Notes: generated from the sequence alone by a model not told the origin. A DNA stretch of 64,000 nt from Panulirus ornatus (GCF_036320965.1 NC_092240.1:16894281-16958280), one strand, 5' to 3'; positions 27,420 to 40,331 are shown, counted from the stretch's first letter. Numbers and translations are program-made.

Positions 27420-28760
27420 ATTTTTCGTGAGTCTTTCCTGGTCTTGGCCTGATATATGATGTGACCGGTTCGCTGAATAGTTTTCCTTACCCTGGTACCT
27501 CAGTGTGATTCTAACGTTTGCCAGAAGACAGTTCTGGTGGGGTTTTGGTGATAGGTTGGGTACAATGACGACCCCCTTCAAGTCCCTCGCACACACAAAT
27601 TCTTGCAACTTATTTCCTACTCGATAATATTCTCATTTACGTCTTCTTTCATTGTGACTGCTTCTTAGCACTCTGCATTCACTCGCGTTCAAATTCAACA
27701 ACCAGTTATCTGAGCAGCTTCGCAGTTTGTATATGTCGCCCTCAAAGATGGTGCAGACATATTCCCTCCCTTGTGGGAGGTCTTTTTCACATATACCAAG
27801 AAGAGTAACGGTTCCAGGATCGAGCCCTGTGGGACACTAGTTGGTGATGCCAAACCCATTTCGGAGAAACTCCTCTGACATACGACCTTTGTTTCCTTCC
27901 TTCCACTAAGGTAATTTTCTATCCATCTGCTTCTCAATCGTGTCTGAAAATCCATCTTCTTTACCAGAATTGTAAGTGACGTCAAATGCTCTCTGGTAGC
28001 CTAGTTACACACACACACTCCTCCCATTCTTCTCTTTTGTCTAAAATGGCGCTCACTCTCTCATATCTGTGAGGTTTACGTACGACTTCACTATCCTGAT
28101 TCCCATGTTCTCTCTCGCTTAGATGTTTCTGCCAGCAGTTATTCACTTGCTCTCTAATAATCTGTCTCTTATTTTACACGCCACACTCATCAAAGGCAGT
28201 GGTCTGTGGTCTGTAGTTCACAGCAACTTTCCCGTTTCCATTCTTTAAGACAAGTTACTAAACTTACCATCTTCCACTCCCTTGGTATAATGCTTTCCTC
28301 CGGTGACGTCTTGAACATTTCAAGCGTGTGGTCAAGCGTATCTGCACACCACCACAGCTCACATGATGATACGTCATCATACCCAAGAAGCTCAGGTGGA
28401 TCACGTCCCTTCAGCAAGTCTGTTTTTGTCTTCTGAAGAGACGTCGGTGCTTTGGACCAAAAGACCTCCCAGCCAACCTATCTCTATGATGCTGTGTCGT
28501 CTACAGTGTCTTCTGTGTAAACTCCTTTGAACTTATCATTCACCTCCAGGACTATATTTACATCATCCTCGACATCTCACTCATCCTGATTAATTGATCT
28601 TTAAGTAACAATCACTCTTGAGGAATTTACAATCTTTTTTTTTCATTATTCTCTTCCTTATCTAAGTCATTCTTTTCAAAGATTCTTTGTTCGTCTTTTC
28701 AATTGTGCTATACCCGTTCCTTGCTCTCCCATACCTTACAAATATTGGCTGTCTGTAGTA
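27420..28760 (-). mobile_element. LINE remnant C, reverse strand
   Basis: Reads from high to low coordinate on the - strand. Pieces are FKGVYTEDTVD (typical 'F.SVFT' linker before RT), IIPREWKMVSLV and ESCCELQTTDHCL (canonical 'IP.EWK.A.V.P.FKKG', 'NYRP'), then WIENYLSGRKETKVVC, SPTSVPQGSILEPLLFLVYV (motif B) and, after a frameshift, LKGVVIVPNLSPKPHQN (canonical DLGV...LS...H). Stops and frameshifts throughout. Different family from A/B: the downstream 'NLSPKPH' segment resembles Jockey/I-type elements, but I do not assign a clade. Confidence 0.7.
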
Positions 28761-28908
28761 CCACGTGTATCTCCACATGCCTGAGGACTTTTGCCCTCAG
28801 ACATCCTCAACTGAACCATAAATGTGTCATACTGTTTGTGTGTTACACGGAGAGAGTTTCATACCCTTGATGCCTCGTCTCTTCACCTTGTATGTCCACT
28901 CTGAGGTG

Positions 28909-29080
28909 TATACACGTACACACACCACATCCTAAGCCGTGAATCCATTTACCGCCACCAGCCCCAAGGGAAGAGTGAACGTCTGGGATTGGCTGTGGGC
29001 AGACTGTCACGTCCAGGATTTGAACTCGGAAGGGCCCACGATCGCGATCAGCGGCGCTAACCACTACACCACGGAAGCCC
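28909..29080 (-). mobile_element. tRNA-derived SINE, copy 2
   Basis: The reverse complement starts GGGCTTCCGTGGTGTAGTGG with box A TGGTGTAGTGGTTAGC (29056-29071) and box B GAGTTCAAATCC (29016-29027), 28 bp apart. A tRNA-unrelated body ends CGGCTTAGGATGTGGTGTGT. Same family as 11682-11870 at roughly 60-65% identity by eye. As in copy 1, its 5' end abuts a (CA)n array. Confidence 0.75.

Positions 29081-29081
<1 letters not shown>

Positions 29082-29138
<57 letters not shown>
29082..29138. repeat. (GT)n
   Basis: (CA)n on the - strand, abutting the 5' end of SINE copy 2. Confidence 0.98.
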
Positions 29139-29140
<2 letters not shown>

Positions 29141-29559
29141 ACTAAGCCATATGGGCCAGCACTGCCTCCCGCCCACAACACCGCGCAGAATATCAAACCT
29201 AATCACTGATTCCCCCGTAATGAGGAGACGTGAGCTGGAGGTTCACTCCACAGCAGAGGGAAAGAATCTCGTGCAGGAGAGGCAGGCGGGTAATTACAAC
29301 TGGGAGGGGAGAGGAGGTGTCATTGTATGGGGAGGAATGGGGATACAACTGTCGGGGGAATGGCTGTAGCGGACCCGCGGTGGAAGCCTAGTCAGGCGAG
29401 CCGACTACGGGAAAGAGAGAGGGAGAGAGGGAGGTAGGGAGGGATAGCCAGTGACGACTGTGTACGAAATGGACGGGGCGAGGGGGAGATTACTGGTCGG
29501 TTGGGGAGAAATATTAGACAGGGGGAGGAGGAATATTGGATAGGGAGAGGGAAGATTAC

Positions 29560-30100
29560 CAGAGAGGGAAAGTGGTATTTCTGGACAGAGTGATGAAGGA
29601 GTTCTGGCTTATGGTTATGGTAGACATCTACCTAGAGTGAGGGAGTTTTAGGTAGGTTATGGGTAAACTTTTCAGTACGGGTGAGGAAATAATGGGTAGG
29701 GGTAAGACAGTTATAAGGATAGGGAAATAATGGGTAGGGGCAAGACAGTTATAAGGATAGGGAAATAATGGGTAGGGGCAAGACAGTTATAAGGACGAGG
29801 AAATAATGGGTAGAGGTGAGAGAATCAAATGTAGCGATGAGGAAATAATGGGTAGCAGGTGTGACAATCATAGGTACGGATGAGGAAATAACGAGTAGAA
29901 GGTAAGACAATTAAAGAAAGGGATGAAGAAATGACAGGTAAGGGTTATGATGATTATAGGTAAGGGTTATGATAATCATAGGCAGGGATGTGGAAATAAT
30001 GGTAGGGGTTAAGACGATTATATGTACGTATGAGTAAAAAAAATGAGGTAGGGGAGTATGACCATTATAGGTAATGATGAGGGAGATACAGACGGGAGTG
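29560..30100. repeat. 38-43 bp G-rich minisatellite
   Basis: Units around GAAATAATGGGTAGGGGCAA plus GACAGTTATAAGGATAG. Three are at 38-bp spacing (29724, 29762, 29800), then looser and degenerate. Confidence 0.85.
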
Positions 30101-30200
30101 GGGGGTGAGGGGATGAAGGACCACATTGTGAGGGAAGGTATCTATGCCACACTGGCTTAAAGCCGCGCTGGTGGCCCGTTTCTCTCGCGGCGAATTCGCG

Positions 30201-30392
30201 CACGCGAGGCAGATGGTCTAGTGGACCAGACCACTCGACCTTCCCTCCCCCGGTCCAGGCAGGCAGGCACGCGAGGCAGCACGCTCAGTGGACCAGACCA
30301 CTCGACGACCTTCCCTCCCCCGGTCCAGGCAGGCAGGCACGCGAGGCAGCACGCTCAGTGGACCAGACCACTCGACGACCTTCCCTCCCTCG
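30201..30392. repeat. 67-70 bp minisatellite
   Basis: Almost three units (GTGGACCAGACCACTCGAC at 30221, 30288, 30358), each with an internal (GGCA)n stretch and the palindromic TGGACCAGACCA. Confidence 0.92.
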
Positions 30393-30762
30393 AGGGATCA
30401 GGCCGAGGCGGACGCAGAACCCGGGTCGCTGGTCTTATCCGTCAAGAGTGCGTTACAAACCACGATATTTCTAAGCTAAATATAATACTAGGATCATCCT
30501 ACCTGCGATGGACATCTTCCTGCATGCAGTGTGAGCAAGGTTTAAGGACAAAGGGGAGAAAAAGACCTTCATAATGTATTATTAAGAGTGATTAGTGTGA
30601 TCAGTCTGCTCCCAAACTAGAATGCGAAAGATGTCGGTGGTGCACGGGTGTCTTGAGTGATGCCATGATGGCAGACCAACACGTCCAGGTGGACGCTACG
30701 TTGTGGTACGAGAAGAAAAGGAAAAGAGCAGTGAAACGTAATTTCCAAGTTGACGAATCCCA

Positions 30763-30803
<41 letters not shown>

Positions 30804-31560
30804 CACACAAACGGACGGACAGACACAAATTCTTCATTCATTTTATTCATGTGTATTAACCGGCCACTGTTACGTCCATTCGTACCATCAATTTCAAAAT
30901 TAGTCTTTCCCCCGTCTATGCTCGACACTAACGACACACAACTTGAGAAATTTCCCTTCGCTGAATTTCCCTCCCGTGACCACTGTCAGAATTCGAGAGT
31001 TTTATGAAATAACTTCATCAAATATTCTCTAATATCGCTGGAAGAAAAAGAATATCGCTAGATATTTATGTCAGCGAATAAAACTAATAAAGTTCCACAG
31101 ATAGACGAATGAAATTCACATTTCCCCGAGATACTGCCTCGCACTTCTCGTCTCCCAGTGACTTTCCAATATATCTCTGAAACGCGTGGGAAATATGAGT
31201 ACAATTTCGCGAGGGCGTCAGAGCAACGATTTTGGACGAGAATCTTACATCAAGAAAGAAAATTCAGTCTGTGTGGCACCCGAGGTCAATATGTATCCCA
31301 GAGTCTTATTGTCTCCATATGCCAAAAATATTGATCTCTACATTCAAGATGATTTACTCGATCGTGTTAGTTTATTGTTTTTATATAGGGAGAGGATCAG
31401 TGATACTTTCAGCATTAGATTTCCTTTTAATGTATCCAAACCTGAGTAAAAGCTGTGGATTCTGATAGTCTTGGGAGTGAAAAAGAAACTCATGGACGAG
31501 TGAATTCAACTTTGTGGTTAATGCACAGGTCAAGTGTTGCTGTCTTGTTCATCGATTTAG
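30393..31560. other. Unannotated stretch
   Basis: (ACAG)n at 30765; otherwise nothing. Confidence 0.6.
30765..30830. repeat. (ACAG)n microsatellite
   Basis: ACAG repeats breaking into ACACACA and ACGGACGGACAG. Confidence 0.9.
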
Positions 31561-31998
31561 CATGATGGTACGACCCTCGAGCACGACGACCTGACCCTTC
31601 AGTACGACACTGGTACGACCCTCGAGCACGACGACCCGACCCTTCAGTATGACACTGGTACGATCCTCGAACGCGACGACCTGATCCTTCAGTACGACAC
31701 TGGTACGACCCTCGAGCACGACGACCTGACCCTTCAGTACGACACTGGTGCGACCCTCGAGCACGACGACCTGACCCTTCAGTACGACACTGGTACGACC
31801 CTCAAGCACGACGACCTGACCCTTCAGTACGACACTGGTACGTACGACCCTCGAGCACGACGGACTGACCCTTCAGTACGACACTGGTACGTACGACCCT
31901 CGAGCACGACGGACTGACCCTTCAGTACGACACTGGTACGACCCTCGAGCACGACGGACCTGACTCTTCAGTACGACACTGGCACGACCTCGAACACG
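31561..31998. repeat. 45-bp minisatellite, 'TACGACCC' family, array 2
   Basis: About 9.5 units of 45 bp, later 49 bp because of a GTAC duplication (starts 31567, 31612, 31657, 31702, 31747, 31792, 31837, 31886, 31935). Each is a dimer of GGTACGACCCTCGAGCACGA and a shorter CTGACCCTTCAGTACGACAC. The downstream flank (GACCTGTCCTTGAAATCAGG) resembles those of arrays 1 and 3. Confidence 0.93.
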
Positions 31999-33365
<1,367 letters not shown>

Positions 33366-33975
33366 CAAAGAGGATATATGTGTCAGAGGTGGAGGGAACG
33401 AGAAGTGGGAGACCAAATTGGAGGTGGAAAGATGAAGTGAAGAAAAAGATTTTGAGCTATCGGGGCATGAACATGCAGGAGGGTGAAAGGCGTGCAAGGA
33501 ATAGAGTGAATTGGAACGATGTGGTATACCGGGTTCGACGTGCTGTCAATGGATTGAACCAGGGCATGTGAAGCGTCTGGGGTAAACCATGGAAAGTTTT
33601 GTGGGGCCTGGATGTGGAAAGGGAGCAGTGGTTTCGGTGCATTATACATGACAGCTAGAGACTGAGTGTGAACGAATGTGGCCTTTGTTGTCTTTTCCTA
33701 GCGCTACCTCGCGCACATGCGGGGGGAGGGGGTTGTCATTTCATGTGTGGCGGGGTGGCGACGGGAATGAATAAAGGCAGCAAGTATGAATCAAGTACAT
33801 GTGTATATATGTATATGTCTGTGTATGTATATATATGTATACGTTGAAATGTATAGGTATGTATATGTGCGTGTGTGGACGTGTATGCATATAGATGTGT
33901 ATGTGGGTGGGTTGGGCCATTCTTTCGTCTGTTTCCTTGCGCTACCTCGCTAACGCGGGAGCCAGCGACAAAGTG

Positions 33976-33978
<3 letters not shown>
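33366..33978 (+). mobile_element. RTE-like element, 3' fragment with full-length tail
   Basis: Second copy of the element at 39.2 kb. The first ~200 bp encode the last ~65 residues of the RT protein (GRPNWRWKDEVKK, NMQEGERRARNRVNW) with small deletions relative to the 39-kb copy. The frame ends at TGA 33569-33571. The ~400-bp tail that follows includes the stretch deleted in the other copy. It contains two copies of the CGCTACCTCGC core, a degenerate one at 33701-33712 and a full one at 33939-33960, then ends in (TA)n. Strongly 5'-truncated; inactive. Confidence 0.85.

Positions 33979-34029
<51 letters not shown>
33979..34029. repeat. (TA)n tail of RTE-like fragment
   Basis: About 25 repeats directly after CAGCGACAAAGTG. 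Confidence 0.98.
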
Positions 34030-34031
<2 letters not shown>

Positions 34032-35001
34032 CATACGTCGTACAGGAGTCTGTACATGCGAGTCGCCTTCTCGATTCTATATCCCTTTCTGTGTATACGT
34101 ACAGTCTGTGTTTCTCGAGATGTATAGTTTTCATTTGTTTCTCTCCTATGTCTACATTTCAATGGACATCTGAAATATATCTGAAATATCGGTGTCAACC
34201 TTTGCTGCCTCTGTGCGTCTATGCTGATACTGAAGCGAAAGAAATAACATAAACTGAAGTAAAAATCTATTCATTCCACCAATTTAACGAAACAATGGTT
34301 CACGGCGAAGAAAATCGGAGAGACAGACTTATTGTTCTATGTAAGTCATCTCACGCGTCAGAATCGGTGAAGAAAACATCTCAGACGACAACAGTCTTCG
34401 ATCGAGTCGAAATTGTGTTGATATAATTAAATGTTAGTGGAGCGAGAGCGCAAGGCCAGCCAGCGAACACATATTCGCCTAAAAGCCAAGAGAGGAAATT
34501 ACAGGAACGCTCGAAACAGAGTAATTACATACACGATGAGACAAGAGACCATGTTGGTAATGGCTGCTGGTACGTTAGAACATCTGGCGATTAAAAGAAT
34601 ATCCAATGTACTGACTCTATGTCAAAAGGGAGTTCTACAATATCATTAACTTGATTATCATGCATCAATTCAGTCGTTTGGTTGATTTTCCTCGAATTTT
34701 CGCGGCGGAGGTAAACTTTTTTCTTGACCACACCAGGCGGTGGGACAGGAGCCACACATCCTGAAGTGGGTTTCTTAAAGTTGTTCATCCTCTCCAAATT
34801 TCATAATGTGGTGTGTGTGTGGTGAGAAGGTCGGCACAGTGAGTGTATATGAGAAGGTTCTTTACCATGGGACTATTTCCACATAAGGGGGGGAGCTCTT
34901 CTGGGGTCATGTATGATAGAATTTCTCAAAAGCATTCTGTCCTATCATCCTCCTTTCTCTTAATTCTCGTTTGAAATTTCTTTCTCTCCTTCGCAATGCT
35001 G

Positions 35002-35069
<68 letters not shown>

Positions 35070-35692
35070 ATATTGCTCTGGTATTTTGTTCTCGATACGT
35101 GGTTCCCTGCGCGTCTTCTCCTTCGCAGAGGACCCGACGCGCCCCTCAACTACGTCCAGATGATATTGCGTGAGGGTCTGGTACCTCGAAGACTGACTTA
35201 GGTCGATGTGTGTATGTAGTCCTTCAGCCCTACTACACATCTTAGAATGATTGTTCTCCCACAACTATTACGATCTTAAAGAGGCAGGTCGTTCGCCAAG
35301 TGAAGAACATGAGACACGTCTTTTTTTTTTCTTTTTTTGTTCATTCTTTCGTCTATTCATAACAAGAACTGCCCCGATATAACGAGGACCAGGACCCATG
35401 ATCGACACTGGTCTACCTAAACGTACCAGTTCATAAAGGTATTGGGAAAAGGTTCAGAGAAGCACAAGAGAGAATTTGACTTGCAAACAGTGAGGTGTAA
35501 GTCAAAATTGGCTACTGTAAATACATGGAGGGAGAAGGGTGAGTGGTTAAGGGAGAGGGAGATGGATAGAGGGTGGATAGAGAGGATGGGTAGGATGGGA
35601 TGGGATGATGAGAATGGACAGAAAAGGTCAGCGAGCAAAGTGGGTAACGCAGTACGGGAAATGCTCACCACGCATCATATATCTTAATTACC
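34030..35692. other. Unannotated stretch
   Basis: Only the CT array at 35003; no gene seen. Confidence 0.6.
35003..35067. repeat. (CT)n
   Basis: 65 bp. Confidence 0.98.
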
Positions 35693-35925
35693 CCTGAACA
35701 CGACGGTACGACCCCTGAGCTCGACGGTACGACCCTTGAACACGACGGTATGACTCCTGAGTAAGACGGTACGACCTCCAGAGCACGACGGTACGACCCC
35801 TGAGCTCGACGTTACGACCCCTGAACACGACGTTACGACCCCTGAGCAAGACGGTGCGACCCCTGAACACGACGGTATGACCCCTGGGTAAGACGGTACG
35901 ACCTCCAGAGCACGACAGTACGCTC
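35693..35925. repeat. 22-23 bp minisatellite, 'TACGACCC' family, array 3
   Basis: About 10 near-monomeric units of type ACGACGGTACGACCCCTGAG with no strong higher-order period. Confidence 0.9.
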
Positions 35926-36040
35926 CATGACCATAACGACCTGACCTTTGACCTGACGCTTAAGGGTCAGCTGAAAAGTCACGTCATCAAAACCTTAGGG
36001 TCGTTTCGTCGTGTTCCAGGGTCGTTCATACCCTCGTATA
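35926..36040. repeat. Conserved flank of 'TACGACCC' array 3 with inverted units
   Basis: GACCTGACCTTTGACCTGAC...TTAGGGTCGTTTCGTCGTG, matching 2238-2320, then a second inverted unit CCAGGGTCGTTCATACC. Confidence 0.6.
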
Positions 36041-36362
36041 CAAGAAGTCATTCAGTTAAGGAGGTTTCTACGCTGAATCCAATATGGTCATCCCACCAAT
36101 ACACTCCCCTTGCAACGCTACACTCCCCCTGCAACACTGCCCTCCCCAGCAACATCCTAAAGGCATCATTTAAACGCAGGGGAAAAAAAGTAATGAAAGT
36201 TAGAGGCAAGAAAGAGAGAAAACAACTCCGGAATTAATCATGCAAGTAAAACCGTTCTTGCATCTACTCAAGAAGTCTTGCTGGCCTCACTCAGTTCCAC
36301 CCATATACGTGAACACTGACAACATGCAGATAGGACAGTGCCTGAAGTAGGTTTACCTACCT

Positions 36363-36373
36363 GAGAGAGAGAG

Positions 36374-36455
<82 letters not shown>

Positions 36456-36484
36456 GGGTGGGGTGGGGGGGGGGGGGGGGGGGG
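36363..36484. repeat. (GA)n followed by poly-G
   Basis: About 90 bp of GA (one AAAAAG interruption), then GGGGGTGGGGT and a ~20-base G run. Confidence 0.98.
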
Positions 36485-36589
36485 TGAAATGCTGGGTATT
36501 GTAAGAGCACTTGACAAAAGACTGGAACGCACCCATCCCCCGGTCAGAGGCATCTTCCGTTTTCACTCAAGTCTGCCCCCGAGTGGCTC

Positions 36590-36705
36590 CTGGTGGTGGG
36601 TGGCTGGTGGTGGTGGGTGGGTGGTGGTGGGTGGGTGGGTGGTGGTGGGTGGGTGGGTGGTGGTGGTGGGTGGGTGGTGGTGGTGGGTGGGTGGGTGGGG
36701 GAGAT
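36590..36705. repeat. GGT/GGGT-rich repeat
   Basis: Mixed (GGT)n and (GGGT)n with a loose 18-20 bp period. G-tracts could support G-quadruplex formation on the + strand. Confidence 0.85.
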
Positions 36706-37022
36706 AGAGAGGGACCACGGGGGAGAGCAGGGAGGGGGGGGGGGCAGCGGGTACGTATGCAAATCTTGATCTAATCTCAAGTCAGGAGTTCAGGAGCGAT
36801 CCTGGTCACGACCAGGGAGAGAGGGGCACCGGCATACCGAGCCATCGCATTCACGGGTTTGAGCCTCGGGTTTGTGTTTGTTCAAGTGATGACCCGTGCA
36901 GTGTAGCCGCGGGTGGCTCCTGCAGAAGGAGCAGATCCCCCCAGGAACGTGAGGGGGGAACTTGAGTCTCAGTGTGTCATGACCCACCATCCTCTACCCC
37001 AAAGCTTGCTACTGTCCTACTG

Positions 37023-37125
37023 AGCTATTAGTTAGTTAGTTAGTTAGTTAGTTAGTCAATCAGCTAGTTAAGTTAGCTGGTTAGTCCACCAGTCAGTTAG
37101 TTAATTAGTAAGTTAGTTTACCACC
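37023..37125. repeat. (TTAG)n and relatives
   Basis: GTTAGTTAGTTAG decaying into related AGTTAG words. The period is 4, so not the arthropod telomere repeat TTAGG. Confidence 0.85.
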
Positions 37126-37392
37126 CGGAAATTGCGCTATCGCATGAGCAAGACAAATGTGAGTGTAAGGCTTAAAGTTGTACAATTAGAGGGCGACTGT
37201 GATGGGTCATCACCCGTACATATGGAGTGACTAAAGTAATGTACGGGTCAAGTTACAGAGATGGGCTGAGGTCCCATGTATGTATGTATTCACTACAATG
37301 ATGCACACACATCACATGCTCTGTTTGTATATACATCTTATGTATGGAAGGTATATGGGCATACATACAAATAACACACGGTCCATGTAACT

Positions 37393-37394
<2 letters not shown>

Positions 37395-37442
<48 letters not shown>
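37395..37442. repeat. (CA)n
   Basis: About 24 repeats. Confidence 0.98.
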
Positions 37443-37445
<3 letters not shown>

Positions 37446-38075
37446 GTAAAGAAATTCCTTAATTGTAGAGAATTGTATAACTGTACTGGACTGAGAAAAT
37501 TATGAATAATGACATCATATAAATGCTTAAAAAGTTATACGACAATAGAGAAGGTCCAAGAGATGGCTGTCTGACAAGTGTAGAACTCCCTTATTATATA
37601 GCAGAAATATGTCATTACGCCTCACTCACCAGTTAAGTGTTTTTGAATCAAAAACCAATTAATCAATTTCCATTTTCTATCTATTTTTCGCAGATTTCTA
37701 AAAACTTCACCTGCTTTTTTTTTTCTTTATTTCTAACTCCCGAGGGAAGCGCCAGGAGATATTTCTTTTTTCAAATTTCATTTCATTTTTGTTGAGAAAT
37801 TCCTTGGCTCTAAGAGACGAAGACAAAATAATTTCGCGCGTGTTCTCCAGTGTCATGGTGTCATGTGAAAGAAAACGGCGCCTGCACGATGGTGGATGCA
37901 ACCGTCTCTTATTATTTACACAATTAAAAAAAAAGCTTTTACGTACGAACGATCTCTAAATTATATATCAATATCAATTTAGTAATACTATAATTTTTTA
38001 ATCATTGGTCTAATTATCTTTTTTCTAGCTAGAGGAAATATGTTGGATATTAAAATATTTCTTAAAAGTGTGTGA

Positions 38076-38077
<2 letters not shown>

Positions 38078-38110
<33 letters not shown>
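38078..38110. repeat. (TG)n
   Basis: Directly upstream of the 38111-38515 repeat. Confidence 0.98.
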
Positions 38111-38116
<6 letters not shown>

Positions 38117-38511
38117 GCAGTATTTCGAATACACGTACCCAATTGGCTGAAGACATGCAGTTATTGCAAAATTTGTGGGTCGGTCAAGGTGAGGATGGCT
38201 GGCTACTTCTACGCCTTGGACCAGCACATGAGTGAGGTGCATCTACAATGTGCCAGATATCATGGAAATTTTACAGAGCAAATTCTAGGTTTATACATCG
38301 TGCATTTGTGGTGATTATACATCATGCATTTTGTGGTGATTAGTTGAACATTACGAGATGAATAATTACACACTGGTTGAATTGTGGTGTTACTGTGGTG
38401 GGCATACATTATATACTTAATGGTGAACATTAAATGATGAATATGTTCACGTGAGTTGCGTTACTTTGATACAGTAATATAAGCTATTTAGTTGCTTAGA
38501 TATGCTCTTGA

Positions 38512-38515
<4 letters not shown>
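38111..38515 (+). repeat. Interspersed repeat related to 59138-59520
   Basis: Lies between two (TG)n arrays. Segments shared in order with the 59-kb copy are GGTCAAGGTGAGGATGGCTG, CATGAGTGAGGTGCATCTA, TTTACAGAG, a GTTTATAC motif, ACAGTAATA and TTGCTTAGATATGC. No coding frame; family unknown. Confidence 0.55.

Positions 38516-38569
<54 letters not shown>
38516..38569. repeat. (TG)n
   Basis: About 27 repeats, directly downstream of the same repeat. Confidence 0.98.
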
Positions 38570-38570
<1 letters not shown>

Positions 38571-38615
38571 CGGGAGGTGCAAGGAGGATCATTGGCCAAG
38601 ATTAACAGTCTCATC

Positions 38616-38680
38616 ACTAGTGAAGTTGGTAGAACAAGACTCTCATAATGCAAGAGTCGTTGGTTCGAATGCCACAATGT
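38616..38680 (+). pseudogene. tRNA-like remnant (Met/Ile CAT-like), degenerate
   Basis: AGTTGGTAGAAC resembles a D arm, CTCATAA an anticodon loop with CAT, and TTGGTTCGAATGCC a T arm/box B. The stems do not pair as a proper cloverleaf (GACTCT...AGAGTC would force a 9-nt loop), so this is at best a decayed tRNA or SINE head. Confidence 0.3.
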
Positions 38681-39071
38681 TTTAATTTGATATAGTCTAG
38701 TTAGCACGTAAAGTAATATTTCCCCTCGAACTTACTCTTATCTACTTTTACCTCTCGCATCTTCTGACATCTAAGCACCAACCTTTACCTCAAACTTGCC
38801 CCACTTTCCTCTACGTTGCACGCAACTCTACCCTTCCAACATAAGTCTTTCAAATCTCCTTCAGTATCCCCTCTCACTTAACCGTTTTCTGTTCCTCCCT
38901 CACCCAGAGCGCACCGCTCCATCACAAGATTATATTATATTACACAGGTAACCGATTCTCATATGACGTTAAAGTATTAAGCAACTTTTCTTCTTATATC
39001 ATTGCTCTGGTCTCCTGCACGTCATTATCTTGCTCCACAGCGATAAATATATAACCTACAGTGTTGCCACG

Positions 39072-39074
<3 letters not shown>
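38681..39074. other. Unannotated stretch
   Basis: Pyrimidine-rich; nothing recognised. Confidence 0.6.

Positions 39075-39149
<75 letters not shown>
39075..39149. repeat. (TA)n
   Basis: 75 bp; 5' boundary of the RTE-like RT fragment. Confidence 0.98.
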
Positions 39150-39152
<3 letters not shown>

Positions 39153-40073
39153 GGTTTGCGGCAGGGGTGTGTGATGTCTCCATGGTTGTTTAATTTGTTT
39201 ATGGATGGGGTTGTTAGGGAGGTAAATGCAAGAGTTTTGGAAAGAGGGGCAAGTATGAAGTCTGTTGGGGATGAGAGAGCTTGGGAAGTGAGTCAGTTGT
39301 TGTTCGCTGATGACACAGCGCTGGTGGCTGATTCATGTGTGAAACTGCAGAAGCTGGTGACTGAGTTTGGTAAAGTGTGTGGAAGAAGAAAGTTAAGAGT
39401 AAAAGTGAATAAGAGCAAGGTTATTAGGTACAGTAGGGTTGAGGGTCAAGTCAATTGGGAGGTGAGTTTGAATGGAGAAAAACTGGAGGAAGTGAAGTGT
39501 TTTAGATATCTGGGAGTGGATCTGGCAGCGGATGGAACCATGGAAGCGGAAGTGGATCATAGGGTGGGGGAGGGGGCGAAAATTCTGGGGGCCTTGAAGA
39601 ATGTGTGGAAGTCGAGAACATTATCTCGGAAAGCAAAAATGGGTATGTTTGAAGGAATAGTGGTTCCAACAATGTTGTATGGTTGCGAGGCGTGGGCTAT
39701 GGATAGAGTTGTGCGCAGGAGGATGGATGTGCTGGAAATGAGATGTTTGAGGACAATGTGTGGTGTGAGGTGGTTTGATCGAGTGAGTAACGTAAGGGTA
39801 AGAGAGATGTGTGGAAATAAAAAGAGCGTGGTTGAGAGAGCAGAAGAGGGTGTTTTGAAGTGGTTTGGGCACATGGAGAGGATGAGTGAGGAAAGATTGA
39901 CCAAGAGGATATATGTGTCGGAGGTGGAGGGAACAAGGAGAAGAGGGAGACCAAATTGGAGGTGGAAAGATGGAGTGAAAAAGATTTTGTGTGATCGGGG
40001 CCTGAACATGCAGGAGGGTGAAAGGAGGGCAAGGAATAGAGTGAATTGGAGCGATGTGGTATACCGGGGCTGA
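39150..40073 (+). mobile_element. RTE-like non-LTR retrotransposon, RT C-terminal part, intact frame
   Basis: About 307 uninterrupted codons of the second half of a reverse transcriptase. Motifs seen in order: LRQGCVMSPWLFNLF (motif B), LLFADDTALVA with catalytic FADD at 39303-39314 (motif C), KVNKSKV (motif D), CFRYLGV (motif E), then MLYGCEAW, LKWFGHMERM and a basic RRRGRPNWRWKDGV stretch typical of RTE-type C-termini. The endonuclease and RT fingers are missing: the element is 5'-truncated and its first codons abut a (TA)n array. The stop at 40071-40073 comes from a small change in GGGG(T/C)GACG; the related fragment at 33.4 kb reads about 15 codons further. The open frame implies a young insertion, but it cannot move by itself. 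The ATG usually chosen, at 39030, lies upstream of the TA array and is not part of the element. Confidence 0.9.
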
Positions 40074-40254
40074 CGTGCTGTCAGTGGATTGAATCAAGGC
40101 ATGTGAAGCGTCTGGGGTAAACCATGGAAAGCTGTGTAGGTATGTATATTTGCGTGTGTGGACGTATGTATATACATGTGTATGGGGGGGGTTGGGCCAT
40201 TTCTTTCGTCTGTTTCCTTGCGCTACCTCGCAAACGCGGGAGACAGCGACAAAG

Positions 40255-40272
<18 letters not shown>
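40074..40272 (+). mobile_element. 3' tail of the RTE-like element, with internal deletion
   Basis: Non-coding tail continuing from the RT frame. It matches the tail of the 33.4-kb copy up to ACCATGGAAAG, then jumps to a GTAGGTATGTATAT segment that lies about 260 bp farther along in that copy, so about 258 bp are deleted here. It ends with GCGCTACCTCGCAAACGCGG (core at 40220-40241), CAGCGACAAAGT, a run of A and then (TA)n. Confidence 0.8.

Positions 40273-40321
<49 letters not shown>
40273..40321. repeat. (TA)n
   Basis: Follows an A17-type run at the 3' end of the RTE-like element. Confidence 0.98.

Positions 40322-40331
<10 letters not shown>

Larger units (their letters stand above)
36706..38077. 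other. Unannotated stretch
   Basis: Besides (TTAG)n and (CA)n nothing recognised. A piece at 36790-36990 has a weak tRNA box-B-like word (GGGTTTGAGCC). Confidence 0.5.

Noticed and set aside
37023..37062. (TTAG)n as interstitial telomere
   Set aside because: Arthropod telomere is TTAGG (period 5); here the period is 4.
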